Shown: positions 1 to 12,700, counted from the first letter of the stretch. The stretch: 64,000 nucleotides of DNA from Thelonectria olida (GCA_020736575.1 JAGPYM010000008.1:62001-126000), one strand, 5' to 3'. Program-made: numbers and translations. The notes: generated by a model not told the origin, from the sequence alone.

Positions 1-848
1 GACTCTATCATCATTGCTCCGTAACTGTCCAGACACGTCGTCGGTCCCTTGTTGTTGCTGTCCCCCCTTTCCCCCCGAATGTCGTCATGTGTTGGATATG
101 TCGTATGTCTCCTCGCCAATTACCCGAGCTTTCTCTTGCAGCTTGCTCCTCTTGACCGCATATTGGGGCTTGCCTAGCCGTGAAGCCAACAGCAATCCGG
201 GAGCTACACTCTTTAATTGACCCACCGGCCAAACAAAGTCGTTGCTGCTTGTTTCCCTGTATCGTCATCTTTCTTCTCTCACTAGGCCCCTCTAATTATC
301 CATATCGTCTCTTCTTCTTCTTCTTCTTTCGATGCTCTCTGCTTCTTCCTTTCTTTGACTCTCCATTCCTCAATATATGAGGAATTCCACCTCTTCACTC
401 TCAACTTCGACACCAGAGCTGCTCACAAACCATCCATCTGCCCGGACATGTGTCGGCAACCTTGCTCGCCAGCCTCCTCGTCTTTCATGTAAAACCCTTG
501 AATACCACCCAATGACATACAGGGCTCCATCTGCTTACTCCGTCCTTGCTCACTTACATCAATATCCTTGTCGACCGTCCTCTTGCTGCTTCTCCCCTTA
601 CGCCTCGGGCGCCTTCTATCACTCCGACGCCCCCTGCTATTACTACCCCCAGCACTCCTAGCACTCCTCCTCTCCTTCTCTCCTCTTTCCTCCTCTCCTT
701 CCTCATGACCCTACCGTCGTACCAATGCACCCTTCAGGAAGACCGCACGTCCCAGTGTGTCGCGCAAAGCTGCAACCTCACACACGACACAATCACCCGT
801 TCGGCGGCCCGGCCCTTCTTCTCTGTTCCATCGCCCTCCTCCGCTCTC
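1..848 (+). promoter_or_regulatory. Upstream region and pyrimidine-rich leader of the kinase-like gene
   Basis: No gene is supported here. From about position 300 the plus strand becomes strongly C/T-rich (TTC runs near 311-330, CT-rich 560-700), the usual look of a Pezizomycotina core promoter and leader. An in-frame ATG at 705 would extend the downstream protein by 48 residues. I treat 705-848 as possible coding but prefer the ATG at 849. Confidence 0.5.
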
Positions 849-2321
849 ATGACCGCCCTCTCACCAGACAGGCTTGTCCGCTCCGTCCTCAGCGCCGTCA
901 ACCCGGGCCTGTCTGTCATGGAGCTCGAAGCCATCCCGTCCGCTTGCCTCCAGCTTCTTTATAATGTCAACGTTTCCGAGGGTCCAAGCCTCCTTCTCGC
1001 TCTGCCACCTCCTGCAGTTATGCGCCTGCTACGGTCCGAGAAGTCACCCGTGGGCTCAGAAGCTGCCGTGTTGAAGTGGCTATCCGGTCTATCAAACAAC
1101 AGCAATAACTCCCACAACAACTCCAGGGGGAAGACTTCGTCAAGAGACATGCTTTCAGTCACCAACAGCAAGAGCATCTCGGGGGAACATATCTCAAGTA
1201 GTCCAAAAGCTGCCAACCCCTTGTCAAAATACTTGCCTATTATTGTCAGGCACGAGTCAATGGACGACGGTCTGGCCGTTGAGTACAACTTGAGTCGTCC
1301 ACCCCGTGGCGTAGCCATTTCTTCCCTTCCACGACCTCTCACTCTCAAGGAGCGCAGGGTTGTTGACTTTCAGACCGGTCAACTCCTGCGTTGCATATCC
1401 TCACAGCTCTCGCCAACCCGGAGGTTTGGAATGGCCGCCGATGTTCTCCCAGTTCCCGCCTCGACCTCGCAACTACGACGATTAGAGGGTTCGCTCCATC
1501 CTTCAAGCGGTGCTGATTGCTGGTCGGTTGCCTTTCACTCTCTCATGGAATCCATTCTGAGGGATGGTGAGGACTTGTCCATTATGATTAGTTACGGGAC
1601 TATAAGGCGACATTTTGACCGCTTTGAGCACTTACTAGATGCCGTGACGAAATCTCGTCTGGTCGTGCTTGATGCTGGCGAGGACGCGAACACAATGGCC
1701 TTTCGGTCGTTGGAAACAGGGAAGAAGCCAAATATAAATGGGAAGCGGCAAGAATCGAAGTCGGCAACGGGCCCTTCGATCCGGTTTGAGACCAAACCCC
1801 CACTGGAATACGACTACAAACAACCAGGAGGTGAAAAGGGCAACATATATGCGAGAGACTGTCCCCATTTGACAGAAGGCAAAGGCAAAGGACACATCGA
1901 AGTGACGGGATTGCGGCAATGGACGAATTGCATCTTTGGAGATCCACTCATTGCCTCCGTCTTCAGCAACCATCCGACTCGGGACTTCTGGAACGGCTTC
2001 GATCGGTCTCTTACCGGAGATGAAGACGCGGAAGGCCCATATTCCAGCATCATAGAGGACGAGCCCAACGCACACATTCGCCTGCTGCTTTACGAGTGCT
2101 ATCATGCTGTCGTTGCTGTCGTGCGAGAGTTCTACCGTCCGCAGACAGACAGCAGTAAGAGAGAGCTCGCGGCGAGGAAGCAGCTGGGCAGTGTCCTGGC
2201 ACGTTTGGATGAATTGGACGATGTTGTTATGCCCAGGAGGAGAAGACCAAGCGGCGAAGTATCGCCTGCAAAGCGGCCGCGGTCGGATGATGTGGATGTT
2301 AGACTATCAAGGTGTGCTTGA
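849..2321 (+). CDS. Fungal APH/protein-kinase-fold family protein, function unknown
   Basis: Single open frame of 490 codons from the ATG at 849; an in-frame ATG at 705 is the alternative. I recognise the layout of a fungus-restricted family usually assigned to the aminoglycoside phosphotransferase/kinase-like fold. It has an N-terminal block with LLLALPPPAVMRLLRSE followed by SEAAVLKWL, a central RRHFDRFEHLLDAV ... RLVVLDAGED block, and a late block with CIFGDPLIASVF. The C-terminus is charged and ends in a basic PRRRRPSGE-type tail. I see no canonical HGDxxxxN catalytic loop, so catalytic activity is uncertain; the FGDP motif may be the metal-site remnant or the family's own variant. Low-complexity N/S stretches lie near residues 80-100. 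It is convergent with the ecdysoneless-type gene, stop codons 172 bp apart. Substrate and pathway are unknown. Confidence 0.7.
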   Translation: MTALSPDRLVRSVLSAVNPGLSVMELEAIPSACLQLLYNVNVSEGPSLLLALPPPAVMRLLRSEKSPVGSEAAVLKWLSGLSNNSNNSHNNSRGKTSSRDMLSVTNSKSISGEHISSSPKAANPLSKYLPIIVRHESMDDGLAVEYNLSRPPRGVAISSLPRPLTLKERRVVDFQTGQLLRCISSQLSPTRRFGMAADVLPVPASTSQLRRLEGSLHPSSGADCWSVAFHSLMESILRDGEDLSIMISYGTIRRHFDRFEHLLDAVTKSRLVVLDAGEDANTMAFRSLETGKKPNINGKRQESKSATGPSIRFETKPPLEYDYKQPGGEKGNIYARDCPHLTEGKGKGHIEVTGLRQWTNCIFGDPLIASVFSNHPTRDFWNGFDRSLTGDEDAEGPYSSIIEDEPNAHIRLLLYECYHAVVAVVREFYRPQTDSSKRELAARKQLGSVLARLDELDDVVMPRRRRPSGEVSPAKRPRSDDVDVRLSRCA

Positions 2322-2493
2322 TTATTATTCGAACAATAGACGACTCAACACTGAGAGGCGAGGCCTTTTGGTAATCGATAGAATGGTTACGGGTTATGAG
2401 ACATGACAGCGAATTTCTCACGAATATTGCTCCTTAGAGCCAGACTTGACAATAGATAACTTCTTTTTCAGATCCTAGGCTCTTTTATTCTCA

Positions 2494-4438
2494 TCAGCGG
2501 GTTTGACGTGAAGGGCCGCCATTGTCATCTTCATCCCCGCCGTCATCTTCATCCCTTGGAAGCTGAAAACCCATAATGCCGAGAAGATTACCCGCCGGGC
2601 CAGCCGTGCCCGCCTGACTCTTGAAGCTCTCTAAAAGGTTCTTGGCCAAATGGTAGTCAATGTCAATTTCCTCGTCACCATCTTCGTCATCATCTTCTTC
2701 TTCAGTGTCAGCTTGCGCGGTGTCCTTGTTAGATTTCTTTGGCGATTCCTCCTTAGCTTTCACGCGAGGTTCCTTGACAGGTGTAGGATCAAGCTTGAGA
2801 GCGCCATGTTTGTTCAGCTCAGCTTCGAACTGAGATGCAAGCTTCTTAATTTCTTCATCGTCTTCGTCGACGGGTTCGGGCTCGGAGTCCTTTGGTTTGG
2901 CAGGCTGCTTGCCCTTGGCCGTGGCAGAAGGCTTGGTTTCCGCCGCAGGAAGACCCATCATTTCTCTCATCATGCAGGCAAATTCTTCCTCGTCGAAACT
3001 CACATCCTTATCTTCCGACTCGCTGCCCTCTTCGGAATTTTCGTCGTCATCAAAGTCCATGTCCTCGAGCTCTGCACCCTCGACTCCCGCATCGTCGTTA
3101 TTGAGGAAGGCTTCGAAGCGAGAGACGATCTTACGGAGATCGGCCTGCGTGTAGACATCGCCGAAGCCTTGCGCCGCACTTTCGGTGTCTTTGTTTCTTT
3201 TTCCTTCAAGTTCCCGCTCAAAGTCCTCGTAGTTTATATCCATCCAAGCCTCGCTATCGTCCCGGTCCGCATTCTCCCACGACATGATCACGTCGTTGGA
3301 TGGCAGAGCATCATCGCCATCCTCGGTTAAATCTTCGATCATGATGGCTAGTTCTCTGACGACTCTGCTCTTGCTCTTCTCTGCGGTGGCTGCGAGCATA
3401 TCGAACCCGCACGTGAGCTTCATTCCAATGTCCAACCTGGTGAGTGCTTTCTCTGTGTCGGCCGATGACGCTTCCTTCTGGGCCCGCTGAAGGACAGGTT
3501 GCCAGGTGGGCGGTGTGTCGAAGCGCTGTGAGCGGAGTTGCGCGAAGAGGACTTTGCTGAACTTCACGGACACTGTGACGAGGTCATCCGGGGTGAATGT
3601 CGGGGAGCCAGAGGGCGAAAGTACACGCTTCAGGCTAATGGCATCTCGCAAGTAGAAGGTTTCGACTGCGGGTGCCACACATCTTGGTAGTGAGTGAAGG
3701 ACGTAGGCCACTTTTCGTGGTATTGTGACGAGTGAATGGTGAATAGAGTCTGTAATCTGTGCCGGATACTTTTCAAGTCTGTAGAAGGCCTCTGCTTCGA
3801 TGAAAGTTGAGTGGACAAGGGCATCTTGTTTTGACTTGAGGACTTCGACTGCATCGGATAGGGAAAGGTTGCGGTTCTTGAGGCCGAGCTCATCCCTGAC
3901 GGGTATAATGAAGAGCCTCCCATCGTGAATCCATACTCGACCATAGTCTATCTCTGGACTAAGCCACTTGGGCAACACGTTCGCAGCCTCGACGAGAAGG
4001 AATTCGCCATCGGTGTCGACGACACGAACCCAGAGGTTGGGGTGAGATTTTGTCAATTCCCTGAGTATGTACACAACAAGCCATTCGTCTTCGACGGCGT
4101 CGCTGTAGTCGGTGACTCCGTGCAAATAGACAAGGCCTGGGCGGGAATGTTAATGTCGACCTGGTGGTGGGAATAGCTACTAACTCGCCTTGCTCGTTTC
4201 GAAGCTCCAGGTTAAATTCATCCTTTTGCCAAATGTAATCCTTGGTGACGTCACCAGCTAGTTTCAGTGCAGCTTTTCGAATCGTCTCAATCTGCGCCAG
4301 TTGGTTCCGGGCATCAAGTATGGGATCCAAAGTGAAGAGAATGTATTCGACGCAATTGTCAGGCAGCCGCTTCTGAAAGCCGTCGTGGACAGAGCTTGGC
4401 TCATCAGCGCCCATTTCCGGGTTCGCTTTAGTAGACAT
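2494..4438 (-). CDS. Ecdysoneless (ECD)/SGT1-family protein, two exons joined by a GC-AG intron
   Basis: Exon 1 runs 4438-4189 and exon 2 runs 4136-2494, giving 630 residues. The N-terminal block LPDNCVEYILF, then DARNQLAQIETIRKAALKL and DYIWQKDEFNLEL, then YLHGVTDY and DEWLVVYILREL is typical of the ECD/SGT1 family (not the Hsp90 co-chaperone SGT1). Members are linked to transcription, Prp8-dependent splicing and cell-cycle progression. The last ~200 residues are dominated by acidic clusters (EEEDDDEDGDEEIDIDYHL and similar), as usual for the family. GT donors near 4184 do not restore the frame or leave an in-frame TAA; only donor GC at 4188/4187 with acceptor AG ending at 4137 joins ..NEQ to GLVYLHGVTDY in phase. 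Head-to-head with SMC6 across 465 bp. Confidence 0.87.
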
Positions 4439-4903
4439 ATCAATAAAGGTTCACAAACGTTGACTGCCCATGTGAGCGACACATAATCAAAAAAATCTAC
4501 CTCGTCGATTGATGTTTGCTTCTAGCTCTAGGGTAAGACCCTTCGATTGTAAAAACAGCAACTAACAATAGTGGGGCGCGAGCTTGTCAACGCGAACGGA
4601 CTTTCCCCATCTTGATTCATCGGGGCGGAAGGAGATGCTAACCCAAAAGCGGAAGTAAAGAACCCCACGACGCCAAACACGTTCCGCAGCTGCCTCAGAC
4701 GCGTAAAGTAGGAAATAATTAGACGGGCCCTTTTCACTTCCAACGACCGACACCTTACACGACAACCGAGCTTTGCTCACCCTTCCCGGCTTGCCATTGC
4801 GGCGTACAACCAACGAATTACGGGCTGAAACCAAACAATTTCAGCGCGGACAAATCGCAGCCTTCAGCCGGGCCCATCTGTGCAGTACTTGCACACCGCT
4901 GCC
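4439..4903. promoter_or_regulatory. Divergent intergenic region between the ECD-family gene and SMC6
   Basis: 465 bp without a gene. It must carry both promoters and leaders. I see no distinctive operator or repeat. Confidence 0.6.
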
Positions 4904-7900
4904 ATGGCCCCAACGAAGAGATCACGGCGTGTCGTGGACGACGATGAAGAACAGGACGAGGTTATTGATACCCGAGAGGCGCGATCTAATTTTCAGCCAG
5001 ACGAACGAGTAAGTCCTAGCATGTTTTCTTGGATGTAGTCATATCACAATCCGTCTCACCAGCAATATCTAGAGAAAACGAGTACGGATCTCTTCAGATG
5101 ACCAGACCAAAGAACCCACCCCGCAAAGAGACGAGACGCCTAGCGACGATAGCGAAGATGAAGATCGCCAACGTGCGGACACTCCTCCACAGACCCAATA
5201 CGAGCTGATGCGAGATGCCGGCTTCAGGCACCTGGAGAACACCGACTGGGACGACCAACAGGCTAACCAGAAGCTCATGCAACGCACGAGGAGGATTGGA
5301 AACAACATGGCATCAGAAGGAGGCATTATCGAGAGCATTACATGCTGCAACTTCATGTGTCATACGAGGTTGCATGTTGAGCTGGGCCCCCTTATCAACT
5401 TCATTGTCGGCGAGAATGGAAGTGGAAAGAGTGCCGTTTTGACGGCCCTGACCCTCTGTCTTGGTGGAAAGGCCAGTGACACCAACCGTGGAGGCAGCAT
5501 GAAAACATTCGTCAAAGAGGGTTGCGAGCAGGGCAGCCTAGCAGTAAAGATCAAGAACGCTGGATCTGATGCCTACATGCCTGACGTCTATGGCGAGTCC
5601 ATTGTCGTCGAGCGACACTTCTCTAAGACCGGTGCCAGTAGATTCAAGATCAAGAGCGCCACCGGTCGAGTTATTTCAACAAAGAAGCAAGAGGTGGATG
5701 AGATCTCAGAGTGGTACGCTTTACAAATTGGCAACCCCTTGACGGTCTTGTCCCAAGACAATGCTCGTCAATTCCTCAACGCGGCCACCCCAGCGCAAAA
5801 GTACAAGTACTTCGTCTCCGGAGTCCAGCTCGAACAGCTCGACAACGACTACAAGATGTCCCAAGATACGCTTGACAAGACTCTGAATCTCAGAGACGAC
5901 CTCACGGCCAAGATTGCGCACGTCAAGAAGGAGATGGACGACGCCGTTCGACTTGCTGAGACGGCGGCAAAGAATCAGACTCTCCGAGAAAAGGCCCGAC
6001 ATTACAGAAATCAGCTTGTCTGGTCCCAGGTTGTGGAACAGGAAAGGCTTCTCCAGGCACGCGAGGACGCAATCGTTAAGCGCGATACGGCCATCGCTGA
6101 AGCTCAGGAGTACTGCAATGAGAAAACTCTTAGTCTTACAGCCGCCGAAGAAAAGATGGAGAGGGCCAAACAGGCAAAGGAAAACATTGAAACAGAAAAA
6201 GAAGCCTACGTGGAGCGAGTCCAAGAAGCCGAGGCAGTTTTTCACAAAGCCCGTAAGGAGGTTACCGACTTGCATCGGGACGAACGGGATGCCCATGGCC
6301 GCCTCCAAAAAGTGAAGGGTGAGATCAAGTCCCTCAAAAACAAGATTCAACAAGAAGAATACCGTCTGGGCGAGTCAACAGGATCTGCTCGCGCAGAGAA
6401 GGATGCCGAGCTTGTCGAAGCAACCGCCAAGGAGAAGGCCCTTATGGAGCAAATCAACGATTCCACACAGCAACTACCCGTTCTCGAGACCAGGCTACAG
6501 GAGGCTGAACAGGTATCCAAAAGGCACCAGCAAGCCAAGGAACACAAGCGAAAGGACATTCTCGTTGCGGAGCAACACGTTTCACAACTCCAAAAGAGCA
6601 CAGGCTCTCCCTTGGATGGGTTCGATAGAGACATGCACACCTTGGTCCAGGCCGTCGCGAACGATGGTGGGTTTCAACAGAAGCCCATTGGACCCATCGG
6701 TGCTCGAGTGAGGCTTACCAAGCCTGAATGGTCCGGAATTCTCGAAAAGACTCTTGGTGATGCCTTGAACGCCTTCATTGTGAGGAGCAAACCAGATCAG
6801 ACACGGCTGTCAAGCATAATGCGTCGTATTGGCATGAAGAGACCCCCACCGATATACATTGCATATGCAAATCAGCTTGACACGTCCTCCCAAGAGCCAG
6901 ACCCACAATACGACACAATCCTCAGGTTGCTACAGTTTGATGAAGAGGTTATTCGGTCGCAGCTCATCATCAACAACACGGTCGAAAAGGTCATATTGAT
7001 TAAGGAGCGCACTGAGGCTCAGCGAGTCATGGTTGACAATGTTCCTCCACGCAATGTGGCTGCGTGCATCTGTTTCCATGATGGAAGGGGGAAGAGAGGC
7101 CACGGCTTGCGTCTCACGAATCGGAACGGAGCCATTGGAACCAGTCCGGTCACGCCTAATGGGCAGCGTCCCAGGATGCAGTCAGATTCTGCACGCCAGG
7201 TTGCACTTCAAAAGGAGAACCTGAACCAGCTTGCGCTAGAACTTCGGGAGATAAACAGCGAGCATCGACAGGCAGAACAGGCCCTTCAAAAGTGCAGATC
7301 TGAGCTCAATGGCCACCACAAGAAGGGCAAAGAGCTCGAAAACGCCCTCCGCCGAACGCAAGCTGATATGGAACGAATCTCCATGGAGCTCGATGCTTTT
7401 GAGGGTGTCGACGACCGCTTGAACACTCTTCGGACCACGTTGGAGGAGACGCTTGCTGAAGAGGACCAGGTTGGTAATCTCTACGGTGGTTTGAGACTAA
7501 CAAAGAATGACCTCAACGTCAAAGCTGAAGAGGCAAAAGCGAAACTAGGAGTCGAAAAGGCCGAGCTGGCCGACTTCCAGGGCAGGCTCAACAAAGCTCA
7601 GGAAAAGATCAACACGATTGAGAACTTGAGACGTTTGGCTCTATCCCAGAAGAACGAGGCCTTTGAGAGGTTGGACATTGAGAAGGCCGAGCGTCGTCGC
7701 GCCGTTCAGAAATGTGAACAGAAGCAAAAAGAGGTCGAGGAGTTCACGGAAGAGGCGCTGAAGATGTCCCCAGATCGGGTTCACATTCCAGACGACGAAA
7801 ACCACCAGAGCATCGAGAAGAAGTACGAAAAGATCCGGGATCAGCTGAAGACGAGAGAGAAACGGCTCGGCGCGACGGACAAGGAAATATATGACCGTTC

Positions 7901-8596
7901 CACGGCGGCCCGTGCCAAATACGCCGACGTTATCAAGCAGACGCGGGATGTGGACGACACAATCGCCTCGTTGAAGCGAGCCATCGAGCACCGCCTTCAT
8001 CTCTGGCGTCAGTTCCAGCGTCAGATCAGCGCCCGAATCCGCATTCAGTTCAACTATCTCCTCAGCGAGCGAGGCTTCCGAGGCAAGATCGATCTTGACC
8101 ACCGCGCTCGCAAGGTCCTCATCCAGATCGAGCCCGATGAGACTCGCAAGAGCTCGGCCGGCAGGAACACAAAGACGCTGTCTGGTGGCGAAAAGTCCTT
8201 CTCGTCCATCTGCATGTTACTCTCCGTCTGGGAGGCCATTGGATCCCCTATCCGATGTCTTGACGAGTTTGACGTGTTCATGGATAACGTGAATCGTGCC
8301 ATTAGCACCAACATGCTGGTAAGTGAACAGAAAAGGGCCATCCGATCTGACGTGAGACATTCTCGGGGACATGACTGACGTGGAATTTGTTCTTTAGGTG
8401 GATGCCGCGCGTCGTTCCGTCTCACGGCAGTACATTCTCATCACACCCAACGCCATCGAGGGACGGGCTCGGTTGGACAAGGATGTCAAGATTATCAGGT
8501 ATGTTTAAAATCTTTTGTGCAGCATGCTTCCTTCCTCTTGCTGACACGTGTTGCCCTTGTAGACTCGTTGATCCGCGCCAGCGAACCCTCGTGTAA
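4904..8596 (+). CDS. SMC6: SMC6, structural maintenance of chromosomes protein 6
   Basis: Four exons: 4904-5008, 5073-8318, 8398-8498 and 8563-8596, all with GT-AG introns in phase; 1161 residues. SMC6 pairs with SMC5 in the Smc5/6 complex that handles recombination intermediates and replication stress in the nucleus. The order is an acidic N-tail, the ITCCNFMCH strand followed by Walker A GENGSGKSAV (about residue 147), long coiled coil, a hinge around residues 545-710, a second coiled coil, and the C-terminal head with LSGGEKSFSS (about residue 1069) and Walker B IRCLDEFDVFMDNVNR. FMCH at the N-terminal head is typical of SMC6. The start is the first ATG in a short exon (MAPTKRSRRVV). Its end is convergent with COQ9. 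Confidence 0.96.
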
Positions 8597-8904
8597 GATA
8601 TGCATGCAGTAATCGATGTCGATTTTCAGGAGCTTCATGCCATTGGCGGTATGGGCCAAGGCGCTCAAGGTGTTAACAAACGGGCATAGGGCTGTGGGAG
8701 TTTAGAGGGCTGACAGCATTCGAGATCAAGGGGGAATCAAGTGTACATGGACGGGGCTTATGTTATTTTCTTGAGAGAGAGCCGTTTCTCAGGCCTTTCT
8801 AAGTCGGGCAGTGATTTTTGTGGTGTAATTACAGTGGTACTTCGTACACGGTTTATACAACTATCGTACAGGCAGTGTGGTAGATCAAAGACACCATTTT
8901 GTGT
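8597..8904. other. Convergent spacer between SMC6 and COQ9
   Basis: 308 bp between two stop codons, expected to hold both 3' UTRs and polyadenylation sites. No gene seen. Confidence 0.6.
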
Positions 8905-9730
8905 TCAGACACGGACTCCCTTGCTTCTGAGAACATTAACACCGGCATTGAGAGTGAAGCCAGCCCACTGTCCGAGAGACCCTACAATGCCACCGAGCGA
9001 CTTGACCTCGCCGAGCCTACGCTGCAGGAACTGTCTGGTTTCGACAAAGTCGGGGGATCGGTCGTTAGTCATGAACAGCTCACTGGTACTATAAATCATG
9101 GACAGGCTGGCGCGCTTGGTGTACCATGAGGGGTCGACGGCCTTGTCGCCAGCGAGGAACCAGATCTCGTCGGACAAAGCAGCCAATTCCTTGAAAGACG
9201 CGGGCACATGGCTTGGCTGGGCCATGATGGCCAATGCCTGGTGAAGCACAGTTAGCGATCCGACGTCTTTCGTGTCGTGCGAGCTAGAATCAACCCACTT
9301 CCTGCCATCGGTCCAACACGAGTTTGTTTCCCATTAATCGCTCCCAGGTCAATGTCTCCACACGCTGGGCGATTCCAGCGACGTCGTCTCCCTTGAAGAT
9401 CTCCGCATTGCGAGTTGCCAAAGCCTCTCTCTGCGCAACGAGGTGGTACTTGATCAAACTGAATGGGCCGTCCGGGAGGATGCTGGCGCTGATATCGAGG
9501 TATCCGGCGTCGCGAGCACCGAGACCCAGGGCTCGCTGGGAGAAGCCTTGCTCGGGGATGTGCTTATACGCAGCGGCGAGGATGGCCTTTTCAGCATCGC
9601 CGAAAGCGCCGGGAGGTGGAGGGTGATCGTATGAGTGGTACGGACGATGAGAGGCTCTTTGGGCGGCGACGACGATTCGGGGGACACGCAGGGCGCATTG
9701 CCGGGGGAGGAGACGGGCGGGCGCAGCCAT
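8905..9730 (-). CDS. COQ9: COQ9, ubiquinone biosynthesis protein
   Basis: Exons 9730-9299 and 9237-8905, separated by a 61-nt GT-AG intron in phase 0, giving 254 residues. COQ9 is a mitochondrial inner-membrane-associated lipid-binding protein that supports COQ7 hydroxylase in coenzyme Q synthesis. The N-terminus (MAAPARLLPRQCALRVPR) is Arg-rich and lacks acidic residues, as expected of a targeting presequence. The body matches the family: AILAAAYKHIPEQGFSQRAL, the helix with GARDAGYLDIS, then TWERLMGNK and, in exon 2, DEIWFLAGDKAVDPSWYTKR and the C-terminal amphipathic helix. The splice joins ..DRWQE to ALAIMAQPS. Length fits fungal homologues. Confidence 0.94.
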
Positions 9731-12700
9731 TGCTACTCTCGTGCGTCGAAAATTGGCGAGCAGTGCGTCGAAAGGGTTTGGGCAGTGGAAGTCAACAGAG
9801 CCGTCGATCGTCCGAATCTACGTTATGCTGCGAATTTCCCACTGTCGGCGCGCGAACTTCCGCGGCGGAGGTGAATAACGGGCCACTCTCCGGAGGAGCT
9901 CGGGCCATGCCCACTTCTGCCTACCCGGGACCATCGATATTGACTATGTCTCTGTTGTAAGGACGTGAGCTCTCAAAGGCGGAGCTTCGAATTAACACAT
10001 TCCACACCCTTCTTACTTCAGTACGTAGATTTATCCCCCTCAGCGACCTCGAATAGCCCTTCGAGGCAGAATCAACGATCACATGAGTGCTCTATCAACG
10101 CAGGGTCCACCATTGACTTCATCTGTTCGCATCACATAGCCGACCTTGCTGAATCTTGCAACGCCAATAGACGTTTGCGGTAGTAGGGCTCTGTAATTGC
10201 GAAGCAAGGTTTTCGCATGCCATAGGCCAACCGTCGTTGCGTTGTCCCAGGATCCCACATCCTATTCCTGTAGAGGGGCAACACGTAAGCGAGCTTGAGA
10301 CAACCGCTGCATCATCGGTAGGGACATATTTGTCGGCACTTGAAAAAGCCCAACAAATGCATATGTACATTCAGTACAACGGCGCTGATTTCCTTCCCTG
10401 TAAGGTGGCATGAGCTATAACGGAGGAAAGCTCCACATGGCTTTGGTGTCCGAGTTCAGTGTGGTCACAACGGTGCAACTGACAAGGAGGAGGATCCGCT
10501 GGCAACCTTGATGATCAGATCTACCGCCTTGTGAGTCCACTGGCAGGGGCACCTTCAGATTCAGAGTTTCCAGCCGATTGTACGATAGAACCGCACTCAC
10601 GAAGCGCAGTATCCATAAGTTTGCGATGATTCCTCCTACATATCAATGTATAACTGGCAAGAGTAGTTTGTATAACCTGATCATACCCTGGCTGATTCAA
10701 CACCAAAAAGTGCCTCACTCGAGGAGTGCAGATGTCTCACGAACCTTTGCGGCAAATGAGGCGACTTGGCTGGTTGTCCTTGAGCCATCGTCGCTCTGAA
10801 AGCAATGCAATTCTGCACAAGCCAACCAGTCACATCGGCTGTCCGGGGACAGACAACAAGCCCGTCATCGTCCATTCCAGCTTGACCGGGGTCATGGAGT
10901 CGGGTGAGACCCGGTCGGCGTGGCTTGGGACCCGCCCACATGGCTTGTCTGGTGAATGGATCAAGACTCGTGCGGCCTCAACTCGTGAGTCTTTGCTTCT
11001 TTCTGCATACGACTCGCAGAACCATATCATATCACCCGCATAGGAAGACGAAGGAGTGGTCCAAATATGGGGGTATAGGCAGTCGAAGGTGACACCGCCA
11101 AAGAGGCGCTTGAAAGTGAGGGTGATTGGCCGGGTATTTCCGTTAGATAGCTTGTCGGGTTGTTTGTGTAACGGTGCGAACTCTATCCGTAAGTGCGTGA
11201 TATCTATGTCCAAGGACGGGCCAAGTCAAGTCACCATCACAACCAGACCACCACCCGTTGGAAGCCGCGGAATGACGGACAGGGCTTGCAGGATTGCACG
11301 CAGGCAGTTTCGGATAGGACAAGTGGACTGCACGGTATGGCTGATGTTTGGACGTTCAACTCTCGTGGCCATCTGTCCCCTGCAGCCCGCGGTGGATTAA
11401 TGCCAGTGATTCCGAAGCAGCGTGCGATAGACAGGGGCTCGGCCCGGGACGATACCCCTCCAAGGCGGACGAGTGAGAGGCACGACTGCATTGCATCCCA
11501 TTCCTTGGGAGGGCTAAAAGCACACTTGTTCATGGTCGAAATATCGTGTGGCCGTTGTAGTTTCCGACGAAGCGATGTAGTTGATCTATGATGTGACAAA
11601 AGAGGCCGTGAAGTTGATTGGAAACTCGGAATGTTGAATGCGGGAGGTGGGTTCAAGGTGCAGATCTGGCGGGGAGCAGCAATCCAGACAAGGCCATGCA
11701 TGACGGGTTTACTGCATTCTTCGCAGCAATCGTCTGGTTGCCCGTTCGGTTGGCCGCATATCGCAACCACGAGCGTCGTGGGATCGAGCAAGAACTGGAG
11801 GACGTGTCTCCCTGCCTCACCACGTCAAACGACGACCAGCGAGCGTGAAATGGAATCTTGGTGGGTGAACCCTGAGGCAATGCGGACAAGGGGCTGGCCG
11901 GCACTATCAGGCCGCTTCGAGCGGCTTGCAGTCTGATCCACCCACGAGCTTGGCTGGTGCGGGTTGATGGCGTTGACCAACTCTTGGTCCATCCCGCCAT
12001 CAGCAGAAGACCCACACGGCAGCCAACCAACTAATTAACAACCTTGACCTGTAGTTATTCCCAGAGCACATTGTGTGAGATGGGCCAACGAATTGTTCAG
12101 GCGCCGAGGATAACGAGGACCACTTGAGCAAGTAGATTCCGAGTATGGGGCGAGAGAGGCATGCCAACACGGACCGAGTGAGACCTTGTCATCATATTCT
12201 GGACATCATTGTATTCGTATGAAGTCCTGCCTGGTGATACAAAGATCTGTCAGACAAGGTCCTTGACACTGGGGCAAGCGGGTTCCGCGAAACAGACAAC
12301 CCGATGGATGGCGAATGGGTCCGTTGGCTGACGAGCTGGGGGCGTTCCTGAGCCGAGCAGGAGTCCAGGACAGGAAGATCCTCCCTCCGGTCCCTGCCCA
12401 TTCGGTTTGCTCGAGCACGCCAGTGAGTGGGTAGGAACCGGTGGAGGGTTTCTTCGACGGGTAGCAGTATCAGCACCAGCAAGCGACGAGTGCAATTTAC
12501 TAGGCCTGTCTATGGGCGTATTCGTAGATCGCATGTGAATCAGATGTGCTTCGTGGTGGTCTGGGGCCCAGGACTACAGCCGAAACTAGCGCGCTTAGAC
12601 GAGTTGGATGCAGCGTTTGAGACGCTCGACTTCGTACGTGGTGTCCCTCTTCGTGATTGTGGGTTGAAGGGAAGGCGAACGAGCATGCTCTGAATGCAAG

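Noticed and set aside
2650..3330. 226-codon plus-strand frame
   Set aside because: Antisense shadow of the acidic tail of the ECD-family gene; the Phe/Val-rich product mirrors GAA/GAT-rich codons.
4137..4184. GT-AG intron starting at the GTTAGT donor in the ECD-family gene
   Set aside because: It leaves the two exons out of frame, so the GC donor four bases upstream was preferred.
11237..11791. 184-codon minus-strand frame in the gene-poor region
   Set aside because: Random-looking composition, no domain, no promoter or splice context.
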